From: Caryophanon sp036309765 | Lineage (GTDB): Bacteria; Bacillota; Bacilli; Bacillales_A; Planococcaceae | DNA: 64,000 bases | Direction: 5' to 3' | Assembly: GCA_036309765.1 (NCBI GenBank) | Contig: JAXJTE010000240.1 | Location: forward strand, 1 to 64,000 | Shown: piece by piece, positions 1 to 8,859 of the stretch | Layout of the letters: the number at the start of each line of letters is the position of its first letter | How positions within the stretch are numbered: position 1 is the stretch's first letter | Program-made: the position numbers and the translations under genes | The notes under the pieces: generated by a model | Database searches by the model: none | What the model saw: only the letters and a program-made list of their open reading frames with translations | Told to the model about the DNA's origin: nothing

Positions 1-59
1 GGTAGAGCATCCGGCTGTTAACCGGCAGGTCGCAGGTTCGAGTCCTGCTTTCGGAGCCA
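1..59 (+). tRNA. tRNA-Asn (GTT), 5' end cut off by window
   Basis: The window opens inside a tRNA. The D-arm remnant is followed by an anticodon stem-loop with GTT at 17-19, a TTCGAGTC T-loop, and an encoded CCA at 57-59. The acceptor 5' strand lies outside. It is the first of three closely packed tRNAs and is probably the tail of a longer rRNA/tRNA cluster. Confidence 0.93.
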
Positions 60-64
60 AAGAT

Positions 65-155
65 GGGGACATACTCAAGAGGCTGAAGAGGCGCCCCTGC
101 TAAGGGTGTAGGTCGGGTACCCGGCGCGAGGGTTCAAATCCCTCTGTCTCCGCCA
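65..155 (+). tRNA. tRNA-Ser (GCT)
   Basis: Class II tRNA of 91 nt with the long variable arm typical of serine. The acceptor strand GGGGACA at 65 pairs with TGTCTCC near the 3' end. Anticodon GCT is at 99-101 and CCA is encoded at 153-155. Confidence 0.95.
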
Positions 156-157
156 GA

Positions 158-229
158 GGCCCGTTGGTCAAGTGGTTAAGACACCGCCCTTTCACGGCGG
201 TAACACGGGTTCGAATCCCGTACGGGTCA
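158..229 (+). tRNA. tRNA-Glu (TTC)
   Basis: 72-nt cloverleaf. Acceptor GGCCCGT pairs with ACGGGTC at the 3' end, and anticodon TTC is at 191-193. No CCA is encoded (the gene is followed by TAA), unlike the two tRNAs before it, so CCA must be added enzymatically. Confidence 0.95.
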
Positions 230-235
230 TAAGAG

Positions 236-271
236 AAAAAACGTGTAGCGAAAATCGCTACACGTTTTTTC
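236..271 (+). terminator. Rho-independent terminator of the tRNA cluster
   Basis: Ten-base-pair stem ACGTGTAGCG / CGCTACACGT around a five-base loop, followed by a T run. It ends the tRNA operon. Confidence 0.9.
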
Positions 272-490
272 ATGCCTATTTTTTTACATAATGTCGATCA
301 AATAGCATGATGCAAAGTTACACCTTTAGCTTTTTCGATAGCGTTGCATACATTAGAGGATGCTTTAATTATATTAGAAATTTGAAGGTCATAATATTAT
401 TTCGGATTAGAGGAAAGTCTATTCAAGTAATTGCGTTAGTTAGTTTAAACATATGTTGAAAGGGAGAAAGGTATAACAAGAGGTGATGAG

Positions 491-1924
491 ATGATGGAGG
501 TAACACGAACTGATATTGCATCGGCAGAACTCATTTTCTACTATCCGATTACATATAGCATCGCGAAACGAGATGAGCTTATTAGGGCGACAAAGAAGCA
601 TGGATTTTCGTTTTTTCAAGTGGAGGAGCGACCGAATAAAAATGATTATGCAGGACATAATATTTCACATGAAGGACTGAAGCAATTTTTCTACCCATTC
701 ATTGAGGACAAGTTATTTCCAAAGCATTGGCGTGATCGCGGGTTTTCACGGTTTTCGAAAGTTTGGAATGAAGAAGCGGTGATGCAAATACGTGGGCGAA
801 CGATTCCATTTTTGATTAGTAGTACCGATTTAGTCATTTGTCCGTTTGGCATTGCGTTTATCGTAATGAAGACCGCAATTCGTGCACAGATGGAAGCGAG
901 CGATATGCTTGATTTTGCGCATTTTTTTCGTGTGCTCGTGCCGCATATGGAAAGTGAGCGTGGGGCGACAATTGTACAAAATGGTGCGTATTATGATCAA
1001 ACGGACCGATTGATTCACGAAAGATATTTTCCTTTTTTGCGTGCGTTTTTTGTGGATTATGAGAAGCTTGGCGATGCGTACTCGCACATGCCCTATTTTG
1101 AGGATGAGCGGATGTTTGTAAGCGGTTTTATTCGGATGGTGGAAGGGACGGTCATTGACGATGTGTTGCTGTATCGCATTGGGCAGTTAGACGGGACGAA
1201 TGCGCACAATGAGCCGTTTATATCGACGAGCAACGAAGCTTATATTAAAGAATATGTGAGCGAGCATGTGTTAACACGTTGGGCTCCACAGACATATCGC
1301 GTAACGTCGAATCGGGCGCATATGGAAGTGACGAATCAGTCAGAGCGTGATGCGTACGCGCGTGTATGTGAATTTTATAGTGTTGATTATTATACGGTCG
1401 TTTTGCATTATTTTTATAAAATGATGTTGTTGAAGTTGACGTTTGAGCATAGTGAAATTCGCTGGGGCAAGGAAAAGTTTGTCGTTGATGAATTGATTGA
1501 GCGCATAACAAAATTTTCGTCACGCTATTATTTTGATGAAGTCATTGTGCGTTCGGAAGGTCAAGAAGTGTCGGCATTGCTGCGGAAGCACTTTCGCATT
1601 ACGGAGCAGTATAAGGAAATTAAAGCGACGTTAGAGGAGCTGTATAGGCTACAGGAAGATCAAGAGGATGAGCGGCAAAGTACGTTTTTATTCATTTTGA
1701 CGGTTTATACAGTTGTGTCAGGTATTTATGGTATGAACCTCGTTATTGAAGATTGGAAAGGTTCAGTCGATTGGGGCAAGCTTGCAGGTTATACGGTGTT
1801 TGAGTGGATTGCATGGGTGCTTGGTATTTCGGGTATTGTCTTGTCGTTTACAATCGTCGGGCGCACAGCATATCGTGCGCTGCAAACGTTTAGGCGCAAA
1901 TACCGTAGAAAAAAATACGAATAA
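491..1924 (+). CDS. CorA-like divalent cation transporter family protein, divergent
   Basis: A 477-residue protein. The long N-terminal part is predicted cytosolic and I do not recognise it. The C-terminus has two hydrophobic segments (about 395-413 and 432-458), and the first ends in YGMN (Gly414-Met415-Asn416), the signature of CorA/Mrs2 Mg2+ channels. The end is strongly basic (RRKYRRKK), as expected for a CorA inner tail. In known CorA proteins the GMN loop forms the ion selectivity filter of a pentamer in the membrane. An AGGTG ribosome site lies just before ATG 491. The family call rests on the motif and topology; the transported ion is not known. It appears to be a single-gene unit between the tRNAs and the MerR gene. 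Confidence 0.6.
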   Translation: MMEVTRTDIASAELIFYYPITYSIAKRDELIRATKKHGFSFFQVEERPNKNDYAGHNISHEGLKQFFYPFIEDKLFPKHWRDRGFSRFSKVWNEEAVMQIRGRTIPFLISSTDLVICPFGIAFIVMKTAIRAQMEASDMLDFAHFFRVLVPHMESERGATIVQNGAYYDQTDRLIHERYFPFLRAFFVDYEKLGDAYSHMPYFEDERMFVSGFIRMVEGTVIDDVLLYRIGQLDGTNAHNEPFISTSNEAYIKEYVSEHVLTRWAPQTYRVTSNRAHMEVTNQSERDAYARVCEFYSVDYYTVVLHYFYKMMLLKLTFEHSEIRWGKEKFVVDELIERITKFSSRYYFDEVIVRSEGQEVSALLRKHFRITEQYKEIKATLEELYRLQEDQEDERQSTFLFILTVYTVVSGIYGMNLVIEDWKGSVDWGKLAGYTVFEWIAWVLGISGIVLSFTIVGRTAYRALQTFRRKYRRKKYE

Positions 1925-1928
1925 CTGC

Positions 1929-1959
1929 TTGACCTTTACGTAACGTTAACTTATATGAT
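1929..1959 (+). promoter_or_regulatory. MerR-type promoter with 19-bp spacer
   Basis: -35 TTGACC (1929-1934) and -10 TATGAT (1954-1959) are separated by 19 bp, longer than the usual 17. The spacer carries the imperfect dyad CTTTACGTAACGTTAAC. MerR-family activators act by realigning such over-long promoters, and the regulator gene follows directly, so autoregulation is inferred. Confidence 0.65.
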
Positions 1960-1977
1960 GATGGTGGAGGTGGACGG

Positions 1978-2730
1978 ATGTTATTAATTACGACACTAGC
2001 AAAGCAGTCTGGTGTGTCAGCTCGTACACTTCGGCATTATGATGACATCGGTTTATTGAAGCCAGCTGCGTACAGTGCATCGGGCTATCGTATGTATGAT
2101 GAACAGCAAGTGCTACTGCTTCAGCAAATTTTGTTGTATAAACAAATGGGCTTATCGCTTGAAGATATTAAGCAATTGCTACATGACTCAAGCTTTACAA
2201 TCGAGCAGGCCCTGCAACAGCATTTAGTTCGGTTACAGGAGCAACAACATATGCTAGAGGTAAAAGTGCAAACCGTACAGCGCACATTACATTACGTAAA
2301 AGGAGAGATTACGATGAAAACAAATGAGAAGTTTGAAGGCTTGAAGCAACAGCAAATCATGCAAAACGAAGCGCTTTACGGAGATGAGGTGCGCACAGCA
2401 TATGGTGAGGAATCGGTGATGGCGGCGTACGGGCAGTTTCAGCAAATGACGCCAGCGCAGTACGAAGGAGCGAAAAATTTAGAGGCGCAAATCTTTACGC
2501 TGCTGCGTGATTTGCTCATTGAGGAACATGACGATACGCTCCTTGAAGTGGCTGAGTTGCATAAGCGTTGGTTAAGTATGTATTGGCCGAAATATACGAA
2601 GGTTGCACACCGGGGCTTAAGTGAATTGTACGTGACAGACGAGCGCTTTACGAGTTATTATGATGCGCATGCTGGAGCTGGTGCGACAAAGCTACTGCAT
2701 AAAGCAATTCAATTATATACGGTGGAATGA
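1978..2730 (+). CDS. MerR family regulator with TipAS drug-sensing domain
   Basis: 250 residues. Residues 1-70 form the winged-helix MerR domain (TTLAKQSGVSARTLRHYDDI, then GLLKP). A coiled-coil dimer helix follows (about 75-112), and residues about 135-250 match the TipAS fold (TPAQYEGAKNLEAQIF...). This is the Mta/TipAL architecture, in which the C-terminal domain binds hydrophobic antibiotics or other ligands and the N-terminal domain activates multidrug efflux or its own promoter. A GGTGGAGGTGG ribosome site precedes ATG 1978. No efflux pump lies next to it, so its target is probably itself plus genes elsewhere. Confidence 0.88.
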   Translation: MLLITTLAKQSGVSARTLRHYDDIGLLKPAAYSASGYRMYDEQQVLLLQQILLYKQMGLSLEDIKQLLHDSSFTIEQALQQHLVRLQEQQHMLEVKVQTVQRTLHYVKGEITMKTNEKFEGLKQQQIMQNEALYGDEVRTAYGEESVMAAYGQFQQMTPAQYEGAKNLEAQIFTLLRDLLIEEHDDTLLEVAELHKRWLSMYWPKYTKVAHRGLSELYVTDERFTSYYDAHAGAGATKLLHKAIQLYTVE

Positions 2731-2734
2731 ATGG

Positions 2735-2766
2735 AAGCTGTGGGAACAATCCCGCAGCTTTTTTTT
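2735..2766 (+). terminator. Terminator after the MerR gene
   Basis: Stem AGCTGTGGGA / TCCCGCAGCT (one G-T pair) with loop ACAA, followed by eight T. Confidence 0.88.
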
Positions 2767-2805
2767 ATGCAATTTCGAAAAAACAGAATATTTTCAGAAT
2801 ATGCG

Positions 2806-2834
2806 TTGACATGACGGTGCTTATTACTTATACT
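2806..2834 (+). promoter_or_regulatory. Sigma-A promoter of the cysH operon
   Basis: Consensus -35 TTGACA (2806-2811), 17-bp spacer, -10 TATACT (2829-2834). A transcript from here would have a leader of about 145 nt before cysH. Confidence 0.8.
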
Positions 2835-2867
2835 AAACTTACTGAAATAGTATGAATTAAAAGCTGA

Positions 2868-2967
2868 CTAGAACAACTAGAGGCTCTCGAACATTTTGAC
2901 GAGAGTCCTTCTATTCAAATTAAAACATACTTAATTAATAAGAATAGTTGGCGTCTGTTTGAGAGCC
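2868..2967 (+). promoter_or_regulatory. Structured leader of cysH with alternative hairpins
   Basis: Visible pairings: CTAG/CTAG (2868-2871 with 2877-2880); CTCTCG/CGAGAG (2884-2889 with 2900-2905); CTATTC/GAATAG (2911-2916 with 2942-2947); and GGCTCTC/GAGAGCC (2882-2888 with 2961-2967). The last one excludes the second and ends five bases before the ribosome site. No S-box core and no terminator T run are present. A regulatory role is inferred from the mutually exclusive helices. Confidence 0.4.
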
Positions 2968-2988
2968 ATTAGAAGGAGGGGAAGCACT

Positions 2989-3690
2989 ATGCTAACGTTT
3001 GAGACATGGCAAGAGCCAGCGCGTGACTTTGAGGTGGATGACACGTACAAAGGTGCACTTAATACGCTGGAATGGGCATACGACACTTATGGAGATGAGG
3101 TTGTGTATGCGTGTAGCTTTGGGATCGAAGGCATTGTGCTAATAGACTTAATTGCGAAAGTAAAGCCTGACGCAAAAATTGTCTTTTTAGATACAAATAA
3201 ACATTTTGATGAAACGTATGAAGTCATTGAAAAAGTGCAAAAGCGTTACCCGCAGCTGCGTATCGAGCTAAAGCAACCGAAGCTCACACTTGAGGAGCAG
3301 GCGGAGCAGTACGGCGATAAGCTTTGGGAAACAGAGCCGAACCAATGCTGTAAAGTGCGCAAAATCGAGCCGCTTGATGAATCGTTAAGCGAGGCGATTG
3401 CGTGGATTTCGGGGCTGCGACGTGAGCAAGGTCCGACGCGTGCGAATACGAATTTTATCAATTTAGATAAACGCTTTGAATCAGTTAAAATTTGTCCGCT
3501 TATTCATTGGACGTGGAAAGATGTATGGCGCTACGTCAGCCGCAATGAATTAGATTATAACGTCTTGCATGATCGCGGCTATCCGTCAATCGGGTGCGCA
3601 CCATGCACAAACCCAGCATTTACAGAGGAAGACTTACGCGCAGGTCGCTGGTCTGGTCAAGGCAAAACAGAGTGTGGCCTACACGGTTAA
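2989..3690 (+). CDS. cysH: Adenylyl-sulfate / phosphoadenylyl-sulfate reductase
   Basis: 233 residues from ATG 2989, chosen because AAGGAGGG lies at 2973-2980; an upstream in-frame TTG at 2959 has no ribosome site. It reduces (P)APS to sulfite with thioredoxin electrons. The nucleotide-binding core includes YACSFGIEG. Cys120-Cys121 (NQCCKVRK) and Cys203/Cys206 (GCAPC) are the four [4Fe-4S] ligands, which mark the APS-reductase type used by Bacillus. The C-terminal ECGLH carries the catalytic cysteine. It heads cysH-sat-cysC. The B. subtilis operon has the sulfate permease cysP between cysH and sat; here it is missing, so uptake must be encoded elsewhere. Confidence 0.95.
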   Translation: MLTFETWQEPARDFEVDDTYKGALNTLEWAYDTYGDEVVYACSFGIEGIVLIDLIAKVKPDAKIVFLDTNKHFDETYEVIEKVQKRYPQLRIELKQPKLTLEEQAEQYGDKLWETEPNQCCKVRKIEPLDESLSEAIAWISGLRREQGPTRANTNFINLDKRFESVKICPLIHWTWKDVWRYVSRNELDYNVLHDRGYPSIGCAPCTNPAFTEEDLRAGRWSGQGKTECGLHG

Positions 3691-3710
3691 ATTTGAGGAG
3701 GAAATAAGAA

Positions 3711-4850
3711 ATGAGCTTACAACCACATGGTGGCGTTTTAGTACAACGCTTTAACGAAAACAAGGATTTTTCAGCAATTACAAAAACAATCGAAATCGAT
3801 AACATCTCATTAAGTGACTTAGAGTTAATTGGAATCGGTGCATACAGCCCGTTAGAAGGTTTCTTAAACGAAGCAGACTATAAAACAGTTGTACAAGATA
3901 TGCGCTTAGCAAACGGTACAGTGTGGAGTATTCCAATTACGTTACCAGTAGACGAAGCAACAGCAGCGACACTTGTTGCAGGTGAAGAAGTAGCGCTTGC
4001 ATACGAAGGCGTTGTGTATGGTACGCTTGAAGTAGGCGACATTTACACACCAGACAAAGATGCAGAAGCGGTAAACGTATACGGCACAGACGATAAAGCA
4101 CACCCAGGTGTAGCAAAAATGTTTGAGCGTCCAAATACATACGTAGGCGGAAAAATTACGTTAACGAAAAAAGCGGACAAGCCGTTCCCAGCATACACGT
4201 TCGAGCCAGCTGAAACACGCGCTCGCTTTGCAGAAAAAGGATGGAAAACAATCGTAGGCTTCCAAACGCGTAACCCGGTTCACCGCGCACACGAATACAT
4301 TCAAAAAGTAGCGCTTGAAATTGTAGATGGTTTATTTTTAAATCCATTAGTAGGTGAAACGAAATCAGATGACATTTCAGCGGAGATTCGCATGGAAAGT
4401 TATGAAGTATTACTGGAGAAGTATTACCCACAAGACCGCGTACAACTTGGCGTATTTTTAGCGGCAATGCGTTATGCAGGTCCACGCGAGGCGATCTTCC
4501 ATGCATTAGTACGTAAAAACTACGGCTGCACGCACTTCATAGTAGGACGCGACCATGCAGGTGTAGGTGACTACTACGGCACGTACGAAGCACAAGAGTT
4601 ATTCGAGCGCTTCACACAAGAGGAAATCGGCATTTTCCCACTGAAGTTTGAGCATAGCTTCTACTGCACAGAATGCGAAGGCATGGCAACGACAAAAACA
4701 TGTGCGCACGGTGCGGAATCACGCGTTATTTTATCAGGTACAAAAGTGCGCGAAATGTTACGTGCAGGTGAAATTCCACCGTCAACATTTAGCCGTAAAG
4801 AAGTAGTAGAAGTATTAATTCGTGGCTTACGCGAAGAAGCAACGGTGTAG
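3711..4850 (+). CDS. sat: Sulfate adenylyltransferase (ATP sulfurylase)
   Basis: 379 residues, near the usual length for the bacterial single-chain enzyme. It makes APS from ATP and sulfate in the cytosol. Substrate-binding motifs QTRNPVHRAHEY and GRDHAGVGDYYG are both intact, as is the cysteine-containing FYCTECEGMA segment. GAGGAGG stands before ATG 3711, 20 nt after cysH. The gene uses more consistent A-ending codons than its neighbours, suggesting strong expression. It supplies APS to both CysH (directly) and CysC. Confidence 0.96.
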   Translation: MSLQPHGGVLVQRFNENKDFSAITKTIEIDNISLSDLELIGIGAYSPLEGFLNEADYKTVVQDMRLANGTVWSIPITLPVDEATAATLVAGEEVALAYEGVVYGTLEVGDIYTPDKDAEAVNVYGTDDKAHPGVAKMFERPNTYVGGKITLTKKADKPFPAYTFEPAETRARFAEKGWKTIVGFQTRNPVHRAHEYIQKVALEIVDGLFLNPLVGETKSDDISAEIRMESYEVLLEKYYPQDRVQLGVFLAAMRYAGPREAIFHALVRKNYGCTHFIVGRDHAGVGDYYGTYEAQELFERFTQEEIGIFPLKFEHSFYCTECEGMATTKTCAHGAESRVILSGTKVREMLRAGEIPPSTFSRKEVVEVLIRGLREEATV

Positions 4851-4859
4851 GAGGCAATT

Positions 4860-5453
4860 ATGAGCACAAACATTACATGGCATGACGCTTCAATTACAAC
4901 AGCAGAGCGTCGCGAGCAAAATAAACAGCATAGCTTAGTCTTATGGTTCACAGGTTTATCGGGTGCAGGGAAATCAACAGTGGCAAACGCATTTGCACGC
5001 AAGCTGTTTGACCTTGGCAATCAAGTAACGGTTCTTGACGGTGACAACGTGCGTCACGGCTTAAATAAAGATTTAGGCTTTGATGAGGATAGCCGTAAAG
5101 AGAACATTCGTCGCGTCGGCGAAGTGTCAAAATTATTCGTAGAAGCAGGTCAAATCGTCGTGACGGCGTTTATTTCACCGTACCAAGCAGACCGCGATAC
5201 AGTCCGCGCGTTATTAGCAGAAGATGAGTTTTTTGAAGTGTTCGTTGATTGCTCATTAGAAGAGTGCGAGCGCCGCGATCCAAAAGGCTTATACGAAAAA
5301 GCACGCGCAGGTCAAATTCCGAACTTCACAGGCATTTCAGCGCCGTACGAAGCACCGGTAAAACCAGAAGTGACGTTAAACACAGAAAAGTTCTCTGTAG
5401 AAGAATGCGCGGAGCAATTAATCGCGATTTTACAAGAGAAGAAATACATTTAA
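4860..5453 (+). CDS. cysC: Adenylyl-sulfate kinase
   Basis: 197 residues. It phosphorylates APS to PAPS. The P-loop GLSGAGKST is at about residues 32-40, followed by DGDNVRHGLN and the lid region RDPKGLYEKARAG typical of APS kinases. The ribosome site TAGGAGG overlaps the sat stop codon, so translation is coupled. It is the last gene of the sulfate assimilation operon. Having both an APS-type reductase signature and an APS kinase also occurs in B. subtilis. Confidence 0.95.
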   Translation: MSTNITWHDASITTAERREQNKQHSLVLWFTGLSGAGKSTVANAFARKLFDLGNQVTVLDGDNVRHGLNKDLGFDEDSRKENIRRVGEVSKLFVEAGQIVVTAFISPYQADRDTVRALLAEDEFFEVFVDCSLEECERRDPKGLYEKARAGQIPNFTGISAPYEAPVKPEVTLNTEKFSVEECAEQLIAILQEKKYI

Positions 5454-5464
5454 TTGCATCTGTT

Positions 5465-5513
5465 AGCAATGACTGAGCGTTCTATGCGGCTCGCGTTCAG
5501 CCATCATTGCTAC
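5465..5513 (+). repeat. Long imperfect hairpin downstream of cysC
   Basis: Arm TAGCAATGACTGAGCG pairs with CGTTCAGCCATCATTGCTA across a 14-base loop, with a 3-base bulge. There is no T run, so it is not a simple terminator. It may be a minor relative of the dispersed palindromic repeats or an mRNA-end structure. Confidence 0.5.
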
Positions 5514-5585
5514 AGAGGCTGTTTACATGTAAGCTAATGGAGTGAGTAGATGACTCCAACAGCATATCTTTTCATCGATAGCACA

Positions 5586-5629
5586 AAGCGCCATTCGAAG
5601 CGGCATTGTTTCGAGTGGCGCTTTTTTTC
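5586..5629 (+). terminator. Terminator of the cysH-sat-cysC operon
   Basis: Stem AGCGCCATTCGAA / TTTCGAGTGGCGCT with a short loop, then TTTTTTT. Confidence 0.88.
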
Positions 5630-5777
5630 GTTGTATAAGCCGTATAAAAACGGTATCATTTTAATCACGTTTAGAAACATCCACACAGTGTTTCCGACAG
5701 AAGTTGTGTTAAAATAGAATGCGAACGATTGGACGAACATGATGTGTTTTGCATCATTTTATTGGAGGTTATTTTTT

Positions 5778-7151
5778 ATGCAAGCTAAGTGGTTACAGGC
5801 CACTACAGAAAATGCGAAGGCGACACCGGTTTTATATATGGAAACGATTGAAGTCCCGCATCTTTCTGCATTATCGTTTTTTGCGGCAGGGAAAGAGCAG
5901 TTCGCACAACAACGATTTTATTGGCAAAATCGAGAGAAAACATTTACGCTTGTTGGTCTTGGTCATGCATATACAATGACATTTGAAGGCGAGCAAGGAC
6001 GCTTCGATCATGTGGAACAACAATGGCAGCAACTAACAGCGACGATGCATAAAGAAGGAATCACGCACGTGCAGCCGATGCTGTTTGGTGGTTTTACGTT
6101 TGACCCGTCAAATACAATACAAAGTGAGTGGGCGTCATTTCCAGATGCTTTTTTTGCGCTCGCAACATACCAAATTATCGAACAGCACGACCGCTGCTTC
6201 GTGTCGATTCATGTCGTATCACCTACGCCGGTAACAGAAACGATGTGGCAGCAACTTCGCGATGAGCGAGATGCGTTAATTGCGAGCGTCGCAGGTGATG
6301 TCACGTACGAAAAACCTGTGGCGACAAGCTATTTTGAGCCGCATAAAATTGATTATTTCGCATCGATTGACCGTGTCACAGCACTCATTCAACAAAAAGA
6401 AGCACAAAAGGTTGTCATCGCGCGACCGCTTGCGTTAACATTTGCAAAACATATTGAAGCAGAGCAAGTGTTAGCACAAATTGTCGAGGAGCAGCCGAGC
6501 AGCTATTTATTCGGGCTAGAGCATGAGGAGTTATTTTTCTTTGGGGCATCACCAGAGCGTTTAGTGAAGGTCGATGCGCATAAAGCGTATTCATCATGCG
6601 TGGCAGGCTCGATTAAACGTGGTGCGACAGTAGAGCAGGACGAACAGCTCGGCGCATCACTGCTTGCGGATACGAAAAATTTAGAGGAGCATCAATACGT
6701 TGTCGACATGATTGCAAAAACATTCCAGCAAACTTGTCATAACGTCACGTTCCCGAATAAACCACAGCTATTAAAGATTCGTGACATTCAGCATTTATTT
6801 ACACCAGTTGAAGGTGATTTAAAGGACGATGCGACGATTTTAAGCTTAGTGAAATATTTACATCCAACACCTGCGCTCGGTGGGGTTCCGCGTGAGGCGG
6901 CGATGGCCATTATTCGTGAAAACGAGCCGATGAATCGCGGCTTATATGCAGCACCGATTGGCTGGATGGACGCAGAAGGAAACGGCGAATTTGCAGTGGC
7001 GATTCGTTCTGCTGCGATTGTCGGACAAGATGCGTTTTTATATGCGGGTGGTGGCATTGTTGGGGATTCAACGGCGCAATCAGAGTATGAGGAAACGTTA
7101 GTAAAATTTAGACCGATGCTACGTGCATTAGGAGGGAATATACATGAGTGA
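5778..7151 (+). CDS. menF: Isochorismate synthase, menaquinone pathway
   Basis: 457 residues from ATG 5778, chosen for GGAGG at 5764-5768; thirteen upstream in-frame codons lack a ribosome site. It converts chorismate to isochorismate, the first committed step of menaquinone synthesis. The chorismate-binding domain fills the C-terminal half with the hallmark FFGASPERLV, the GSIKRG loop and GGGIVGDSTAQSEYEET near the end. It is the first gene of a tightly packed men operon: the menD start overlaps its last codons by eight bases. Confidence 0.95.
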   Translation: MQAKWLQATTENAKATPVLYMETIEVPHLSALSFFAAGKEQFAQQRFYWQNREKTFTLVGLGHAYTMTFEGEQGRFDHVEQQWQQLTATMHKEGITHVQPMLFGGFTFDPSNTIQSEWASFPDAFFALATYQIIEQHDRCFVSIHVVSPTPVTETMWQQLRDERDALIASVAGDVTYEKPVATSYFEPHKIDYFASIDRVTALIQQKEAQKVVIARPLALTFAKHIEAEQVLAQIVEEQPSSYLFGLEHEELFFFGASPERLVKVDAHKAYSSCVAGSIKRGATVEQDEQLGASLLADTKNLEEHQYVVDMIAKTFQQTCHNVTFPNKPQLLKIRDIQHLFTPVEGDLKDDATILSLVKYLHPTPALGGVPREAAMAIIRENEPMNRGLYAAPIGWMDAEGNGEFAVAIRSAAIVGQDAFLYAGGGIVGDSTAQSEYEETLVKFRPMLRALGGNIHE

Positions 7152-8859
7152 GCGTGAATTATTAACGTCGTATGTGTATCGCTTAACGAGCGCGTTATAT
7201 GCAGGTGGAGTGCGTCATGTTGTCGTCAGCCCTGGCTCGCGTTCAACACCGCTTGCATATGCGTTCGCATCGACGAAGGAGCTAACGCTGCATCGCCAAG
7301 TAGACGAGCGTGCAGCGGCGTTTTATGCGCTCGGCTTAGCGAAAGCAACGAATAAGCCAGTCGTATTACTATGCACATCTGGTACAGCAGCGGCGAACTA
7401 TTTCCCAGCGATTATCGAGGCGAAATATGCGCGTGTGCCATTAATTATTTTAACGGCGGATCGTCCGCATGAGCTGCGTGAAGTCGGCGCACCACAGGCG
7501 ATTAACCAAGTGCAGCTGTACGGCGAGCACGTGAAATGGTCCGTTGATTTTCCGATTCCAGATGCAGCATCGCAAACATTGCCGTTTATTACACGTCATA
7601 CGGCGCGTGCGCTTCTCATTGCGACGAGCGCACCATTTGGTCCCGTGCATATCAATGTACCGTTCCGTGAGCCGTTAACGATTGATTTTCGCGAGCAGCT
7701 TGATGAGGTGCACGTTTCACTTCATCGAGGAGAGCTTGTGCCATCAGCGGATACGCAGCTGGCACTCGCCACGATTTTAAATGATACGGAGCGCGGCATA
7801 CTCATTGTCGGTGAGCTGCCGCTTCAAACGGATTTATCGCATGTATGGGCGTTCATTCGTGCGCTGAAGTGGCCAGTGCTAGTCGAGAGCTTATCGAACT
7901 TGCGCGGTAACATTCCACTTGATTGTCGTGATTACATCATGGCGACGTATGATGCGACGTTAAAAAGTGAAGCGTTTACAAGCGTCGTTGCACCACAGAC
8001 CGTTATACGCATCGGAGCACAGTCGGTTTCGAAATTCGTACAGCAATTTATTACGAATGCAAATCCTATGCATTACATCGTTGTTGATGAGGACGCGATG
8101 TTCCGTGATGCAACGGCGATGGCTTCGATGATTATACACGCACAGCTCGGCGCATGGCTAACAGAATTGCCGCTTGAACCGAACATTGAAGAAGCGTACG
8201 TGCATGAATGGCGTGACGTTAATGAGCTAGCGATGGAATACATCGAAAACTATATGAACGGTGCAGAAGATGAAGGGGCTGCGATGTGTCATTTACTTGC
8301 AGGCATTCCAGAAGCAACGGACGTATTTGTTAGCAGTAGTATGCCGATTCGTGATATTGACACGTTTTTCTTGCCGACGACACGCGACGTGCGCATTTTT
8401 GCGAATCGCGGCGCAAACGGCATTGATGGCGTCATATCAACAGCGCTCGGTTTTAGTCAAGGCAATGAACGTAATACCGTACTCGTCATTGGCGACTTAG
8501 CGTTTTTACACGATACGAGCGGGTTACTCGCAACGCGTTATCAGCAGTGCGACATCGATATCGTTGTCATGAACAATGACGGCGGGGGCATTTTCTCGTA
8601 TTTACCACAGGCGAGCGTGCCGCAGCATTACGAGCAATTATTTGGTACACCGACTGGGCTGACGATGGAGCAAGTGGCGAACATGTATGAATTTGAATAC
8701 GTGCCGATTCACGACGTTTCACAGCTATATGACGTCATGCAACAAAAACGTCAGCACATTCGTCTAATAGAAGTATTTACAAATCGCGAGGACAATACGT
8801 TTGCACACCGAGCGCTTTGGCAGCGAATTATACAGGGGGTCAAAATATGGCAAAGTTAA
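7144..8859 (+). CDS. menD: SEPHCHC synthase, ThDP-dependent
   Basis: 571 residues, the normal length. It joins isochorismate with 2-oxoglutarate to give SEPHCHC, using thiamine diphosphate. N-terminal pyrimidine-binding domain with VVVSPGSRSTPLAYAF and LLCTSGTAAANY; C-terminal diphosphate-binding domain with GDLAFLHDTSGLL and NNDGGGIFSYLPQ, which hold Mg2+ and ThDP. GGAGGG lies before ATG 7144, inside the end of menF. The end overlaps menH by 13 bases, so menF-menD-menH are translationally coupled. Confidence 0.96.
   Translation: MSERELLTSYVYRLTSALYAGGVRHVVVSPGSRSTPLAYAFASTKELTLHRQVDERAAAFYALGLAKATNKPVVLLCTSGTAAANYFPAIIEAKYARVPLIILTADRPHELREVGAPQAINQVQLYGEHVKWSVDFPIPDAASQTLPFITRHTARALLIATSAPFGPVHINVPFREPLTIDFREQLDEVHVSLHRGELVPSADTQLALATILNDTERGILIVGELPLQTDLSHVWAFIRALKWPVLVESLSNLRGNIPLDCRDYIMATYDATLKSEAFTSVVAPQTVIRIGAQSVSKFVQQFITNANPMHYIVVDEDAMFRDATAMASMIIHAQLGAWLTELPLEPNIEEAYVHEWRDVNELAMEYIENYMNGAEDEGAAMCHLLAGIPEATDVFVSSSMPIRDIDTFFLPTTRDVRIFANRGANGIDGVISTALGFSQGNERNTVLVIGDLAFLHDTSGLLATRYQQCDIDIVVMNNDGGGIFSYLPQASVPQHYEQLFGTPTGLTMEQVANMYEFEYVPIHDVSQLYDVMQQKRQHIRLIEVFTNREDNTFAHRALWQRIIQGVKIWQS

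Noticed and set aside
2868..2967. S-box riboswitch before cysH
   Set aside because: The conserved core (GGTGGAGGGAC, GAAACC, GCAACC) is missing.
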